Positions 42,421 to 52,480 are shown, counted from the stretch's first letter. The stretch: 64,000 bases of DNA from DAOLCO01 sp964612555 (GCA_964612555.1 CAZTBW010000003.1:1-64000), one strand, 5' to 3'. Made by a program: numbers and translations. Notes: a model not told the origin generated them from the letters alone.

Positions 42421-43395
42421 TCAAACCGGCAAATACACTTTATCAATAAGCTCCTGATATTCTTCTTCAACTTTACTCATTGCCGTAATTCCGCATCCAC
42501 TTCGAAAATAGTACTCTCCTTCTCGCATCTCAATAAAGCGAATCATTACAGCAGAATCAAGCTTTCCATCTTCATAATAACCAAACACACCGGTATAATA
42601 ACCTCGGGGTTCATTCTCTACTGCGCGAATGATTTTCAGGGTTTCCTGTTTCGGAGCTCCTGTTACACTTCCTGCAGGAAGCATACTCATAATTATGTCG
42701 CCAAGAATGGAGGTGTAGTTATCCGGAAGAATTCCTGAAATTTCACTACTCATTTGCAGGAGATCGGCTTTGTTGGTGCGGATTGTTTCAAGATAGCGAT
42801 ATTTTGAAACATGGACTCTGGAGGCATATAGACTAAGGTCATTACGGAGAAGGTCAACTGTAGTGTCGTGTTCTGCTGCTTCTTTTATGTTTGATAAAAG
42901 TATTTCCCGAGCATTGGGGATATCTTTTCGGATGGTTCCCTTCATAGGACGAGTGGAAATACGCCCCCCATCAATCTGTACAAAACACTCAGGTGAAAAA
43001 ACAACACATTCATTTTCAATCAAGAGTTTGTAAGGAGCACTACTATGAAGAAAAATATCCTGAAGACTACAACCCATTGAAATTTTACTCGGGAATGTCA
43101 GATTAAGCAGGAAGGTATTTCCAAAATGCAGCTCTTTTTGCACTGCGGCATAGGCTCCCCGGTACTCCTCAAAGGAAACAGGTTCAGTAATAAAACTGGA
43201 GGAAAAGTCCTCTTTTGGAGATATATACGAATTATTTACTTTTCTCCCAAGTGGGGTAAGAAACTGAATGGACTCTGGTACGTCCTCAAGAGGAAATACC
43301 AGACATTTTTCAAACTCAAAATCAAGAATAAAAAGAAACGGACGATTTTTCCTGCCAAGGATGTTCATTGCTTCCCTGGCTGATATGGCATTCAT
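42421..43395 (-). CDS. pabB: Aminodeoxychorismate synthase component I
   Basis: Chorismate-binding enzyme giving 4-amino-4-deoxychorismate for folate. The 324-residue protein lacks the N-terminal regulatory domain of TrpE. It has GNTFLLNLTF, FSPECFVQ, STRPMKGTIRKD, DLLRNDLS, MLPAGSVTGAPKQETLKII, EPRGYYTGVFGYY and SGCGIT, all chorismate-enzyme signatures; the PIKGT-like PMKGT fits PabB. No pabA glutamine amidotransferase is adjacent, although a trpG-type partner may be used. Confidence 0.93.
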   Translation of the reverse strand: MNAISAREAMNILGRKNRPFLFILDFEFEKCLVFPLEDVPESIQFLTPLGRKVNNSYISPKEDFSSSFITEPVSFEEYRGAYAAVQKELHFGNTFLLNLTFPSKISMGCSLQDIFLHSSAPYKLLIENECVVFSPECFVQIDGGRISTRPMKGTIRKDIPNAREILLSNIKEAAEHDTTVDLLRNDLSLYASRVHVSKYRYLETIRTNKADLLQMSSEISGILPDNYTSILGDIIMSMLPAGSVTGAPKQETLKIIRAVENEPRGYYTGVFGYYEDGKLDSAVMIRFIEMREGEYYFRSGCGITAMSKVEEEYQELIDKVYLPV

Positions 43396-43403
43396 AGAAA
43401 AAA

Positions 43404-44372
43404 CTAACTTTCTTCACTCGCGTCCAGATCATTGTCACCAAGAATATTTTTTATTCTGAGAAGGACATCTCTGTTAAGTTTATCAAGAACGTCAACAGAT
43501 GAGAGGTTGTCTTTTAACTGAGATATCCGACTTGCACCGGTGATTACCGTGCTTACCTGAGGGTTGCTCAAACACCAGGCAATTGCAAGCTGAGCAAGTG
43601 AACAGTCAAGATCATCTGCTACTTCCTTGAGTGCTTTTGCTTTTTGTATACGATCTTCCGTGAGCTCTTTCATTAACCATTCATTTGTAGCAAGTCTGCT
43701 CCCTGCCGGAATTTGCTCATTATATTTTCCCGTCAGAATGCCCGAAGCAAGAGGACTCCAGGTGGTAAGCCCAAGACCATATTTCTTATAGAGCGATTCA
43801 TATTCGTTTTCTACACGACTTCGGTGAAAGAGGTTATATTGGGGTTGCTCGGCAATGGGAGCTATGCAGTTATACTTCTCACAAAGTAGAAACACTTTTT
43901 CGAGTTGTTCCGCACTCCACTCGGAAGTTCCCCAGTAAAAGGCATAACCGGACTTGATGATATAATCTATTGCTCTGATAGTCTCCTCAAGAGGAGTGTT
44001 GGGGTCGGGTCTATGGCAAAATACCATATCAATATAAGTCAGTTTCATTCTGCGTAGAGAGTTCCTCACCCCTTCAACCAGATGCTTCCATGAAAGCCCA
44101 ATATCATTAGGACCATTCCCCCCCCAGAAAATTTTGGTAGTCACTACCATTTCTTCTCTTCTGAAGTTTCTGAGACATTCTCCCATGATAATCTCTGATT
44201 CACCTTTGGCATACACTTCAGCGTTATCAAAAAAGTTGACGCCCATCTCAACCGCTTCTTTCATCAATTGTGCGACCAGAGAACGATCCACTGAATTTCC
44301 AAATGTAAGCCAGGAACCAAAAGAAAGCTGACTGACTCGTAATCCTGATCGTCCCAGATTGTTGTATTTCAT
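43404..44372 (-). CDS. Aldo/keto reductase (Kv-beta/YghZ-like)
   Basis: A 322-residue TIM-barrel NADPH reductase. It has NLGRSGLRVSQLSFGSW, the catalytic set FFDNAEVYAKGESE (Asp, Tyr), TTKIFW (Lys) and FCHRPDPNTP (His), then WGTSEWSAEQL and the cofactor region STVITGASRISQL. The LTYIDMVFCHRPDPNTPLEETIRA block matches the potassium-channel beta-subunit-like subfamily, whose substrates are aldehydes such as methylglyoxal. Nine bases after it lies pabB. Confidence 0.93.
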   Translation of the reverse strand: MKYNNLGRSGLRVSQLSFGSWLTFGNSVDRSLVAQLMKEAVEMGVNFFDNAEVYAKGESEIIMGECLRNFRREEMVVTTKIFWGGNGPNDIGLSWKHLVEGVRNSLRRMKLTYIDMVFCHRPDPNTPLEETIRAIDYIIKSGYAFYWGTSEWSAEQLEKVFLLCEKYNCIAPIAEQPQYNLFHRSRVENEYESLYKKYGLGLTTWSPLASGILTGKYNEQIPAGSRLATNEWLMKELTEDRIQKAKALKEVADDLDCSLAQLAIAWCLSNPQVSTVITGASRISQLKDNLSSVDVLDKLNRDVLLRIKNILGDNDLDASEES

Positions 44373-44413
44373 ACCTGCACCATAAGAATAAATATAAAAT
44401 TTATATGGAAATA

Positions 44414-45877
44414 TTATTCGTTATTTTCCAAATTATATTCCTGTACCTTAGATATCAGACTTGAGCGGCTGATGCCAAGCTCTCTTGCTGCTACGGATTT
44501 GTTTCCCTTGTTTTTATCGAGGGCTTCCCGGATCATTTCTTTTTCAAGGGCACCCAGGGCGTCTTTCATGGAGGGGTAATCAGCGGTGTTTATCTGAGGA
44601 ATTTGAATCTTCGAAGAGTTCTCAAAAGAAACCGGTTTTTCTTTCAAATTTTCTTTTGAAAAATGGGGAGACAGAAGCTCCACCCCAAGCTCAGTCTCTT
44701 CTCCTGAAAGAATACGCATCCTTTCAAGCTCATTTTCAAGCTCACGAATATTCCCCCTCCAGGAATGTGACATGAATATGGATAATACTTCCTGAGAGAT
44801 CTGCTTTCGTATACCTCCACTTTTTTCAAACGCCCGATCAAGAAAATGAGTGACCAGTAAAGGAATATCTTCTTTCCTTTCACTGAGAGCAGGTATCGGG
44901 AGATGAATCACATGGAGACGAAAAAATAAATCTTCCCTGAAAGTTCCTTTTTCAACCATCTCTTCAAGATTACGATTCGTGGCAGCAAGAATCCTTACAT
45001 CAACCTGCCGCTCCTCTGTAGTACCGACCGGCATAATCATTCCTTCCTGGAGTACCCGAAGAAGTTTCGGTTGCAGATTCAGGGGAAGTTCACCAACTTC
45101 ATCAAGAAAGAGTGTTCCGGTATGCGCCGCTTCAAACAGACCTTTCTGGTCTTTTATGGCACTTGTAAATGCCCCCTTTATATGACCAAACAATTGAGAT
45201 TCAAGAAGCTGCTCACTAAATGCCGCACAGTTTTTTGCAATAAAAGGAGCTTCCTTTCTATGAGAACTGTAATGGATAGCTCTTGCAATCAACTCCTTTC
45301 CGGTTCCCGAAGGACCTGAAATAAGTACCGTTGAATCAGTTGGAGCAACTTTTTTTATAAGTGAGAAGACCTCTTGCATTGAAGAGCTTTCACCAATGAT
45401 TCTGTTAAGGGCATACTGTTCTGAAAGTTCTGACAATAATCTTTCATTCTTCTGGCTTGTTAAATGAAGTTCTTTATACAGGCTTCGAGTTCTCAGGGCT
45501 GCCTTCACTCGAGCGATCAGTTCATCGGGATTAAATGGTTTTGTGATGTATCCGTCCGCACCCGCATGGAGCCCATCCAGAATATCCTGAAGGCTGTCTT
45601 TGGCACTAAGTAAAATGATTGGAATATATTTCAGTGAAGAGTCGGCTTTAAGCCTCCTTGTAACTTCCAAACCATCAATTTTTGGCATCATTATATCAAG
45701 AAGGATTATGTCCGGTAAGTGGGCATAGGCAGCTTGAAGGGTAGCCTCGCCATCGCGTGCGGTAAATACCTCATAGCCGGCACGAAGTAACATGCGCTCT
45801 CCCGCATACAAGGCATCCTCATGGTCATCCACGAGAAGAATGCGAGCATTTTCATTTTTTGTTTTTTCAAAAGTCAT
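44414..45877 (-). CDS. NtrC-family response regulator with an altered GAFTGA loop
   Basis: A 487-residue regulator: receiver domain 13-130 (LLVDDHED, phosphoacceptor in IILLDIMMP, TKPF), AAA+ domain about 160-395 (GPSGTGKE, TLFLDEVGELPLNLQPKLL, ATNRNLEE, RxDLFFRL) and a Fis-type helix-turn-helix at the end (NKGNKSVAARELGISRSSL). The loop that contacts sigma-54 reads GAFTSA, not the usual GAFTGA. The gene follows a histidine kinase by 15 bases, its likely partner. Target promoters are unknown. Confidence 0.93.
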   Translation of the reverse strand: MTFEKTKNENARILLVDDHEDALYAGERMLLRAGYEVFTARDGEATLQAAYAHLPDIILLDIMMPKIDGLEVTRRLKADSSLKYIPIILLSAKDSLQDILDGLHAGADGYITKPFNPDELIARVKAALRTRSLYKELHLTSQKNERLLSELSEQYALNRIIGESSSMQEVFSLIKKVAPTDSTVLISGPSGTGKELIARAIHYSSHRKEAPFIAKNCAAFSEQLLESQLFGHIKGAFTSAIKDQKGLFEAAHTGTLFLDEVGELPLNLQPKLLRVLQEGMIMPVGTTEERQVDVRILAATNRNLEEMVEKGTFREDLFFRLHVIHLPIPALSERKEDIPLLVTHFLDRAFEKSGGIRKQISQEVLSIFMSHSWRGNIRELENELERMRILSGEETELGVELLSPHFSKENLKEKPVSFENSSKIQIPQINTADYPSMKDALGALEKEMIREALDKNKGNKSVAARELGISRSSLISKVQEYNLENNE

Positions 45878-45892
45878 ACGCTGCCCATTCAG

Positions 45893-46993
45893 CTATACAT
45901 GACCTCTCTCCACTAACAGCTTTATCCTGGAGAGAAGATCATTTGTATCAAAAGGTTTGGATATCAGATCATCCAGCCCTCCCTGAATCGCCAGTGAACG
46001 CATGCGGGGTTTGGATGATGCTGTCATACCAATAATAGGTATAGGCGAATCAGACAAGACCTCTTTTAAGGAACGTACTTCTTTCAATTGAGAATCATCA
46101 AAATCAGGAAGATCAAGAAGCAGTATGGAGGGGGTCTTATCCTTGATACATGAAAGAAGCTCCTTCCTTGTACACAGGGTAAGCAGATACCCATTACTCT
46201 CAAGAAGCGCTTTTACTGCATGATGAATGGTCTCATCATCAGTGCATAACAGTACCTCATATTTTGAAGTCCGCTCTGATATATCAGGTAGAATAATGGT
46301 GAAACTACTTCCCTGCCCTATTTCACTCTGTACTTCTATGCTTCCTTCCAGTTCTTCAACGGCATGTTTCACAAGCGATAAACCAAGACCAACCCCTCCA
46401 TACTGACGAGTGCTACTGGAGTCTGCCTGATAGAACGCTGAAAAAAGTTTTTCCTTTGACATTGCATCCATTCCAATGCCGCTATCTGTGATACTGACAA
46501 CAAGAGAGTTATTAATCCCCTCGCTAAGAGTAACGAAAATCTTTCCCCCTTCATTTGTAAACTTGATGGCATTCCCAATCAGGTTATTTACTATTTTAGA
46601 GAACAACATTTGATCGCTATAAAAGAACTCAGGAGAGGAGCAAAAGTCAGTTTCTATCAGAATCTGTCTCTTGGCAGAGAGTGGAGTAATTTCCTGTACC
46701 AGAGCAGAAACTATTTTTGCAGGCTGGATTTTTTCTACTTTAACTATTCTTGTTTTTGAAGTGGCACTTGCATAGGAAAGAAGATCGGTAATGAGCTCCA
46801 GTAAATGATCACCATTTCTTTGAATGATGGCAACCTGTTTTTTTTGCTCTTCAGTCAGGCTGCCATCAGTTTCGGCTGCAAGAATATTTGCAACCGACAA
46901 TATGGAGTGCAGGGGAGTTTTCAGTTCATGAGTAAGATTTGCTATGATTCTGAATGGATCAGGCTCTTTACTCAAGTTACTACACTCCGCCAC
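45893..46993 (-). CDS. Cytosolic hybrid histidine kinase
   Basis: A 366-residue kinase with no input domain: dimerisation/phosphoacceptor LTHELKTPLHSIL begins at residue 20, ATP domain about 130-240 (NLIGNAIKFT, DSGIGM, GVGLGLSLVKH), then a C-terminal receiver 250-365 with LLCTDDE, phosphoacceptor in LLLDLPDFDD and SKPFD. It is encoded right after rho, overlapping its last bases if the GTG at 46993 is used; a TTG at 46975 behind GGCGGAG is an alternative start. The signal must arrive through another protein. Confidence 0.9.
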   Translation of the reverse strand: MAECSNLSKEPDPFRIIANLTHELKTPLHSILSVANILAAETDGSLTEEQKKQVAIIQRNGDHLLELITDLLSYASATSKTRIVKVEKIQPAKIVSALVQEITPLSAKRQILIETDFCSSPEFFYSDQMLFSKIVNNLIGNAIKFTNEGGKIFVTLSEGINNSLVVSITDSGIGMDAMSKEKLFSAFYQADSSSTRQYGGVGLGLSLVKHAVEELEGSIEVQSEIGQGSSFTIILPDISERTSKYEVLLCTDDETIHHAVKALLESNGYLLTLCTRKELLSCIKDKTPSILLLDLPDFDDSQLKEVRSLKEVLSDSPIPIIGMTASSKPRMRSLAIQGGLDDLISKPFDTNDLLSRIKLLVERGHV

Positions 46994-48236
46994 CCTTCAT
47001 CATATCAAGGAATTCTTTATTCTTTTTGGTTCCTTTCATCTTGCCAAGGAGCCATTCCATAGCGTCCTGAGTATTAGACTGATCAAGCACCTTTCTTAAG
47101 AGCCATATTCTCTGAAGATCATCTTCACCAAGAAGCAGGTCTTCCCGACGGGTACCTGACTTATTTATATCTATTGCGGGGTAAATTCTGCGTTCAGACA
47201 GTTTTCTGTCAAGCACCAGTTCCATATTACCGGTACCTTTAAACTCTTCAAAGATAACTTCGTCCATCCTCGAACCGGTTTCTATAAGTGCGGTGCCGAT
47301 AATAGTCAGACTTCCTCCCTGCTCAATATTTCTTGCCGCACCAAAAAAACGCTTTGGAGGTCTTAGTGCAGATGGGTCGACACCACCTGAAAGAAGCTTC
47401 CCGCTTGCAGGTAAGGCGGTGTTATACGCACGAGCGAGTCGGGTAATAGAATCAAGAAGAATCACCACATCCCGTTTATGCTCAACAAGCCGCTTTGCTT
47501 TCTCAATAACCATCTCGGCGACCTGTACGTGGCGGGTTGCCTGCTCATCAAAAGTAGAACTTACCACTTCTGCATTAACACTCCTTGCCATGTCCGTCAC
47601 TTCTTCCGGACGTTCATCAATGAGGAGTACGATAAGAAAAACTTCCGGATGGTTTTTTACGATTGCATTTGCCATCTTCTGAAGAAGAACCGTTTTACCG
47701 GTTCGTGGAGGCGCAGTAATCAGGGCACGCTGACCTTTCCCGATGGGACACATAAGGTCAATGATTCGTGTAGCATAATTTTCCGGTTCATCCTCCATTT
47801 TCAGTTTCTCGGTTGGATATAGAGGGGTCAGGTTATCAAATAGTATTTTCGTCTTTTGAGCATCACTGGGCTCAAAGTTGATATCATTTACCTTGAGAAG
47901 GGCGAAATAACGCTCGCCATCCTTCGGAGGTCTAATCTGCCCTTCAACGGTGTCTCCGGTGCGAAGCCCAAAGCGTCTGATCTGTGCAGGTGAGACATAA
48001 ATATCATCCGGTCCAGGGACATAGTTTGAATCGGGAGAACGAAGAAACCCAAACCCATCCGGAAGAGTTTCCAACACTCCGGAACCAAAAATCTGCCCAT
48101 CAGTGTCAGCTTGCGCTCCGAGAATATCAAAAATAAGATCCTGCTTTTTCTTTGCAGAGGCATCCTCCACACCAAGATCAACTGCAATTTTTGCAAGTTC
48201 TGTAATCTCAGCTTTTTTAAGATCGGTAAGATTCAT
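46980..48236 (-). CDS. rho: Transcription termination factor Rho
   Basis: Hexameric RNA helicase that ends transcription. The 418-residue protein has the N-terminal helical domain and RNA-binding GFGFLRSPDSNYVPGPDDIYVSP segment, then the ATPase: ITAPPRTGKTVLL (Walker A), VLLIDERPEEVTDM, VILLDSITRLARAYN and the C-terminal Q/R-loop region GGSLTIIGTALIETGSRMDEVIFEEFKGTGN. Full length. A TATAAT-like sequence lies on the minus strand at 48268-48273 upstream of an AAAGGA site. The histidine kinase gene follows without a gap. Confidence 0.97.
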   Translation of the reverse strand: MNLTDLKKAEITELAKIAVDLGVEDASAKKKQDLIFDILGAQADTDGQIFGSGVLETLPDGFGFLRSPDSNYVPGPDDIYVSPAQIRRFGLRTGDTVEGQIRPPKDGERYFALLKVNDINFEPSDAQKTKILFDNLTPLYPTEKLKMEDEPENYATRIIDLMCPIGKGQRALITAPPRTGKTVLLQKMANAIVKNHPEVFLIVLLIDERPEEVTDMARSVNAEVVSSTFDEQATRHVQVAEMVIEKAKRLVEHKRDVVILLDSITRLARAYNTALPASGKLLSGGVDPSALRPPKRFFGAARNIEQGGSLTIIGTALIETGSRMDEVIFEEFKGTGNMELVLDRKLSERRIYPAIDINKSGTRREDLLLGEDDLQRIWLLRKVLDQSNTQDAMEWLLGKMKGTKKNKEFLDMMKGGGV

Positions 48237-48636
48237 ATAGGATTCCTTTTGTACGTAGTATCAATAAATTATAAGAATGTTCAGATTAGCGATTTTGGAA
48301 ATAGAAATTACGTGTAGTTTTTACCAGATTTCACATATAGCTATGTGGGGGACATGTAATAAAACTTATCACTCAGCTCCCGCATACAATTACGATATTA
48401 TAAAGAAAACTGTTAAGGGAGATAATTGTGAATGTTTACATACGGCATGACCACCGAATAAGATCACTATATCCAAAAACACAGGATACGTCAAGAAATA
48501 TTAGACCTAAAAGAATAAAAAAGATCAATAGAGGAAATTATCAATATGCCTTGACCTTATTATCTCATTAACTTCGCAGTAGAAGGCTGATGAAATCCGG
48601 GGTTTGCAGAACCTGCCGTTATTTATACCGGGTGGT
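48237..48636. other. Intergenic region between rho and the metal efflux operon
   Basis: About 400 bases without a supported gene. It holds the rho leader and promoter, with a minus-strand TATAAT at 48268-48273, and a CACATA/TATGTG hairpin at 48332-48347 that would lie upstream of that -10 box. Downstream of the efflux pump stop no clear terminator is visible. Confidence 0.5.
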
Positions 48637-51600
48637 CTATGCAGCTTTGGTTTTTCGCTCAATCCAGTCGTAGAGTACGGGTATAACAAGCAGGGTGAGG
48701 AATGTTGAGGTGAGGATTCCACCGATAACGACGGTAGCCAGGGGACGTTGGACTTCTGCTCCTGCGCTTGTTGAAATAGCCATTGGTACGAAACCAAGTG
48801 AGGCTACCAGTGCGGTCATCAGCTTTGGTCGCAGTCGCGTGAGTGTACCTTCAAGTACTGCTTCACGAAGAGGTCTCCCCTCTTCCCGAAGTTGATTAAT
48901 AAAACTGATGAGCATGATCCCATTGAGTACGGCAATTCCACTCAAGGCAATAAAACCTACAGCGGCAGAGATGGTAAACGGCATTTCCCTTAACCATAAT
49001 GCAAAAACACCCCCTGTCATGGCGAGAGGCACACAGGTAAAAATTAATACACTTTGACGTAATGACCCAAAGCTTAAAAAAATGAGTACAAAAATGAGCG
49101 TCAGTACCAGAGGTACCACTATTGTAAGACGTTCTTTTGCTTCGATGAGATTTTTAAACTGTCCTCCAAACTCAAAATAATAACCATCCGGGAATTCGAC
49201 CTTTTCATGTAAAACCCTGCTAGCTTCTGCCACAAATCCTGCGGTATCGCGACCCCGTACATTAATCAGTACACTTACTCGTCGTTGTGTCCCCTCGCGG
49301 GCAATCTGCACCGCTTGATCTACGAGCTGTATTGTAGCTACCTGACCCAGTGTCAACATTCTTCCTTCCTCAGTTTGCAGCGGAAGTCTCTTCATTGCTT
49401 CAAGGTCAGAGCGACGGGATTCAGAAAGCCTCACAACAATAGGTGCCTGTCGGTTCCCTTCTATAAACATCCCAACTTCACTCCCTGCCAGAGCGGTGGT
49501 CACCAGGCGGTTCAAATCATCGGCGTGTACATTGTACTTTTGCATTGCTTTGCGATCAGGCTGGATTTCAATCATCGGATTTTTACCAATACTATCAAAT
49601 TCCGTTTCGTTTCCTCCAGGAATACTACTTAGTACAGTGCGAACTTCTCGAGCCAGTCGTTCCATTTCATCGTAACTGTCCCCAAAAATTTTACATACCA
49701 GATCAGCTCGTGCTCCAGCCATGATCTCGTTAAATCTCATTTGAATCGGTTGAGTGACCAGGACGTTTTGTCCGGGAACCCGATCAAGCAAAGTTTTTCG
49801 AATCATTGTTCCCAATTGTTCCTTTGTAATACGCACGCCGTTTATTTCACGCCACTGCTCAGATGGGTGCAATAAGAGGTATGTATCTGCTATGTTTGGG
49901 TTCATCGGGTCGGTTGCTACCTCTGCGGTACCGATTCGTGAAAAGACCTCCCTTACTTCAGGAAATTCTTTACGAATAATCTCTTCGCTCTGTTTTTGCA
50001 GTTCAAGAGAGGAAGAAAGCCCCACACTGTTACTGCGAATAAGTTGAAAAGCAAAATCACCTTCATCAAGTTGTGGGATAAACTCCGCACCTAGCCTGGT
50101 AAATATCCATAAAGATGAGGAAAGAAGAAGGAGCATTACGAGTACTACCAGGAAACGAAACCGTAAACCCAATTGCAATAAGGGAGTATATATCTTTTTT
50201 GTTAAGACGATGAGCCAGTTGTCTTTTTCCTGAATTTTACCGCTTAGCAGAAATGAGCATAGCACTGGCATTAATGTTAATGCCAATACCAATGATGAAC
50301 CCAGAGCAAGCATTACCACAAATGCCATTGGTTTGAACATTTTCCCTTCAATACCTTGCAGAGCAAGAATTGGAATATACACTACCGTGATGATGAGTAC
50401 ACCAAAGAACATTGGATTAACTACTTCTTTGGCAGATCGCAACACCTCACGCATGCGTTCTGTTGCGTTAAGCTTTCGTCCCAAGGCGTGCTGTTTTTCT
50501 CCCAGATGTCTCACAATGTTTTCCACCATGACGACCGCTCCATCAATAATGAGACCAAAATCAATTGCTCCAAGGCTCATCAAGTTTCCACTTAGTCCCC
50601 AGTGTGTCATGCCAATCATTGCCATTATCATAGAGAGCGGGATGACCAATGTGACAATAAAAGCGGCTCGCCAGTTTCCGAGAAAAAGAAAGAGGACAAT
50701 AATTACGAGTAGTGCACCTTCTGTTAAGTTTTTTTCAACTGTGGTAATGGTACGATTTACTAAATCGCTTCGATCATAAAGAGGGCGAATGAGTACACCT
50801 TGTGGTAGTTTTTTTTGAATTTCTGTTAAATTTTCTTTAACGGCGCGGGATACAAGTCGTGAATTTTCTCCAACGAGCATGATAGCTGCTCCAATAAGTG
50901 CTTCACGTCCGTTATCAGTACTCGCTCCGGTGCGAAATCCACTTCCAATACCTACTGTTGCCACTTCATGCAGTAGTAGTGGTCTGACTGCACCAGTGAA
51001 TTTGAGAGGGAGATTTTCAATTTCTTCAAGTGTAGTCACCCGTGTTGTGGCACGTATGATCAACTGTTCACCACCAATCTCAACATATCCCCCTCCGGCA
51101 TTGAGTGTGTTTTGCCTTATAATTTCTGCAAGTTGATCAAGTGAAAGCCCGCTTGCTGCAAGTCGAGTTGGTTCAGGTTGGATAATGATTTGCTTCTCAT
51201 ATCCGCCACTGGTATTTACTTCTGCAAGACCAGGGGTATTACGCAGTAATGGTTTAACTTGATATTCCTGTATTTGTGTGAGTGCCATCAGTTGTTCCTC
51301 ACGTGTTACGGGTTTGTGAGGAGCATCAACTGCAAAATCAAGACTGTAATAAAAAATTTCCCCTAAACCAGTTGCTACCGGTGCAAGTTTCGGAACTACT
51401 CCTTCCGGAAGTTTATCCACTACCCTGGAGAGGCGTTCGGTTACTAATTGTCTGGTCAGGTAAAGATTAACCCCATCCTTAAATGTCATTGTTACCTGAG
51501 AAAGTCCGAATTTTGATAGTGAACGTAATTCAAGCATCTCAGGAAGCCCCATCATTTCGCTTTCAATCGGAAAAGTAACAAGCTTTTCAACTTCTTCAGG

Positions 51601-51771
51601 AGCCAGTGCTGCAACAGCGGTATTAATCTGTACCTGTGGGTTAGTAATATCAGGAACCGCATCAATTGGCAGGTACATGGCTGCTCGTATACCGAATGCG
51701 ATAAGTACAAAAGTAAGTAGCAGCACTGCTGCCCGTTGATTTAATACAATTTCAAGAAGTTTTGTTAGCAT
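48637..51771 (-). CDS. Heavy-metal RND efflux pump, CzcA family
   Basis: A 1044-residue inner-membrane pump exporting metal ions with the proton gradient. The order is N-terminal helix, periplasmic loops, helices 2-6, a second loop and six more helices. The proton-relay segment in helix 4 reads DFGLIIDGAVVMVEN, the CzcA-type pattern for divalent cations, unlike the CusA pattern for Cu/Ag. Other family blocks are ALAPEEVEKLVTFPIE, GLGEIFYY and ALSGIAVLNGIMLISF. The operon order is small Cys protein, outer membrane factor, adaptor, pump. Confidence 0.95.
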   Translation of the reverse strand: MLTKLLEIVLNQRAAVLLLTFVLIAFGIRAAMYLPIDAVPDITNPQVQINTAVAALAPEEVEKLVTFPIESEMMGLPEMLELRSLSKFGLSQVTMTFKDGVNLYLTRQLVTERLSRVVDKLPEGVVPKLAPVATGLGEIFYYSLDFAVDAPHKPVTREEQLMALTQIQEYQVKPLLRNTPGLAEVNTSGGYEKQIIIQPEPTRLAASGLSLDQLAEIIRQNTLNAGGGYVEIGGEQLIIRATTRVTTLEEIENLPLKFTGAVRPLLLHEVATVGIGSGFRTGASTDNGREALIGAAIMLVGENSRLVSRAVKENLTEIQKKLPQGVLIRPLYDRSDLVNRTITTVEKNLTEGALLVIIVLFLFLGNWRAAFIVTLVIPLSMIMAMIGMTHWGLSGNLMSLGAIDFGLIIDGAVVMVENIVRHLGEKQHALGRKLNATERMREVLRSAKEVVNPMFFGVLIITVVYIPILALQGIEGKMFKPMAFVVMLALGSSLVLALTLMPVLCSFLLSGKIQEKDNWLIVLTKKIYTPLLQLGLRFRFLVVLVMLLLLSSSLWIFTRLGAEFIPQLDEGDFAFQLIRSNSVGLSSSLELQKQSEEIIRKEFPEVREVFSRIGTAEVATDPMNPNIADTYLLLHPSEQWREINGVRITKEQLGTMIRKTLLDRVPGQNVLVTQPIQMRFNEIMAGARADLVCKIFGDSYDEMERLAREVRTVLSSIPGGNETEFDSIGKNPMIEIQPDRKAMQKYNVHADDLNRLVTTALAGSEVGMFIEGNRQAPIVVRLSESRRSDLEAMKRLPLQTEEGRMLTLGQVATIQLVDQAVQIAREGTQRRVSVLINVRGRDTAGFVAEASRVLHEKVEFPDGYYFEFGGQFKNLIEAKERLTIVVPLVLTLIFVLIFLSFGSLRQSVLIFTCVPLAMTGGVFALWLREMPFTISAAVGFIALSGIAVLNGIMLISFINQLREEGRPLREAVLEGTLTRLRPKLMTALVASLGFVPMAISTSAGAEVQRPLATVVIGGILTSTFLTLLVIPVLYDWIERKTKAA

Positions 51772-51774
51772 AAT

Positions 51775-52467
51775 TTAATGTCCGTGCGTACAAGTGTGAC
51801 CACCTCGCACTACCTGAAGTTCTGCCATCCAAAGCGACATTACCGGGGTAGTTACGACTTCATCTCCTGAATACAATCCGTCTGTGATTTCTACTAGAGT
51901 CTCACTCCAGGCACCAATTTTTACAGGGGTGCGAATAAAGAATTCACCATTCTTTGCATATACAAAATGTCCTTCTACTGTTTTAAGTAGCGCACTTTGA
52001 GGGATACTCATATTTGCTTCTGTTTCTTGCAGTAAAATAAATCCTTGAATTTCACCGATGCTTGTTAATGGTACTCTCGTTGAAACGATCACTTCATATT
52101 CATTCAAGGCAAGGAAATCTGATTTGAGTATGTTCTTCACAATTCCTTTCCCGCCCGGTATTTCCACTTTGGAGCCCGTTCGTATCTTTAGCGCTTCTTT
52201 TGCAGGTAAGAATCCGCTTGCTTCATTTTCCCCAGACTTTGTACGCAGTGTAATGGGAATACGGGGAGTAATTTTTTTCTTCACTACTTCAGTGGTCTCT
52301 AGCCCAATACGCTGTGTCATTTCATTTGTGAGAGAAAGTCCTTTCCCTTTTCTAAACTGAGCACCATTCTCTGCTGAATGTGTATCCTGTGGGCTGGCAT
52401 GTACCTGTATGTCTTTAGTAAGGAAGCCGGTAAGAAAGATAATTACGAGTACATACAAATATTTCAT
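51775..52467 (-). CDS. Short RND efflux adaptor (membrane fusion protein)
   Basis: A 230-residue periplasmic protein with a signal peptide. The C-terminal part is a typical adaptor beta-barrel and membrane-proximal domain (IPQSALLKTVEGHFVYAKNG, GLYSGDEVVTT), and a short barrel-like part precedes it. The lipoyl halves and the alpha-helical hairpin that reach the outer membrane factor in 380-400-residue CzcB proteins are missing. The C terminus GGHTCTHGH is a likely metal-binding tail. It lies three bases before the pump gene. Its shortness may mean a different way of docking to the outer channel. Confidence 0.78.
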   Translation of the reverse strand: MKYLYVLVIIFLTGFLTKDIQVHASPQDTHSAENGAQFRKGKGLSLTNEMTQRIGLETTEVVKKKITPRIPITLRTKSGENEASGFLPAKEALKIRTGSKVEIPGGKGIVKNILKSDFLALNEYEVIVSTRVPLTSIGEIQGFILLQETEANMSIPQSALLKTVEGHFVYAKNGEFFIRTPVKIGAWSETLVEITDGLYSGDEVVTTPVMSLWMAELQVVRGGHTCTHGH

Positions 52468-52480
52468 AGGTATGATATCC

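Noticed and set aside
48637..51771. CusA-type copper/silver pump
   Set aside because: The helix-4 relay segment reads DFGLIIDGAVVMVEN, the CzcA-type pattern, and no CusF-like gene is present.
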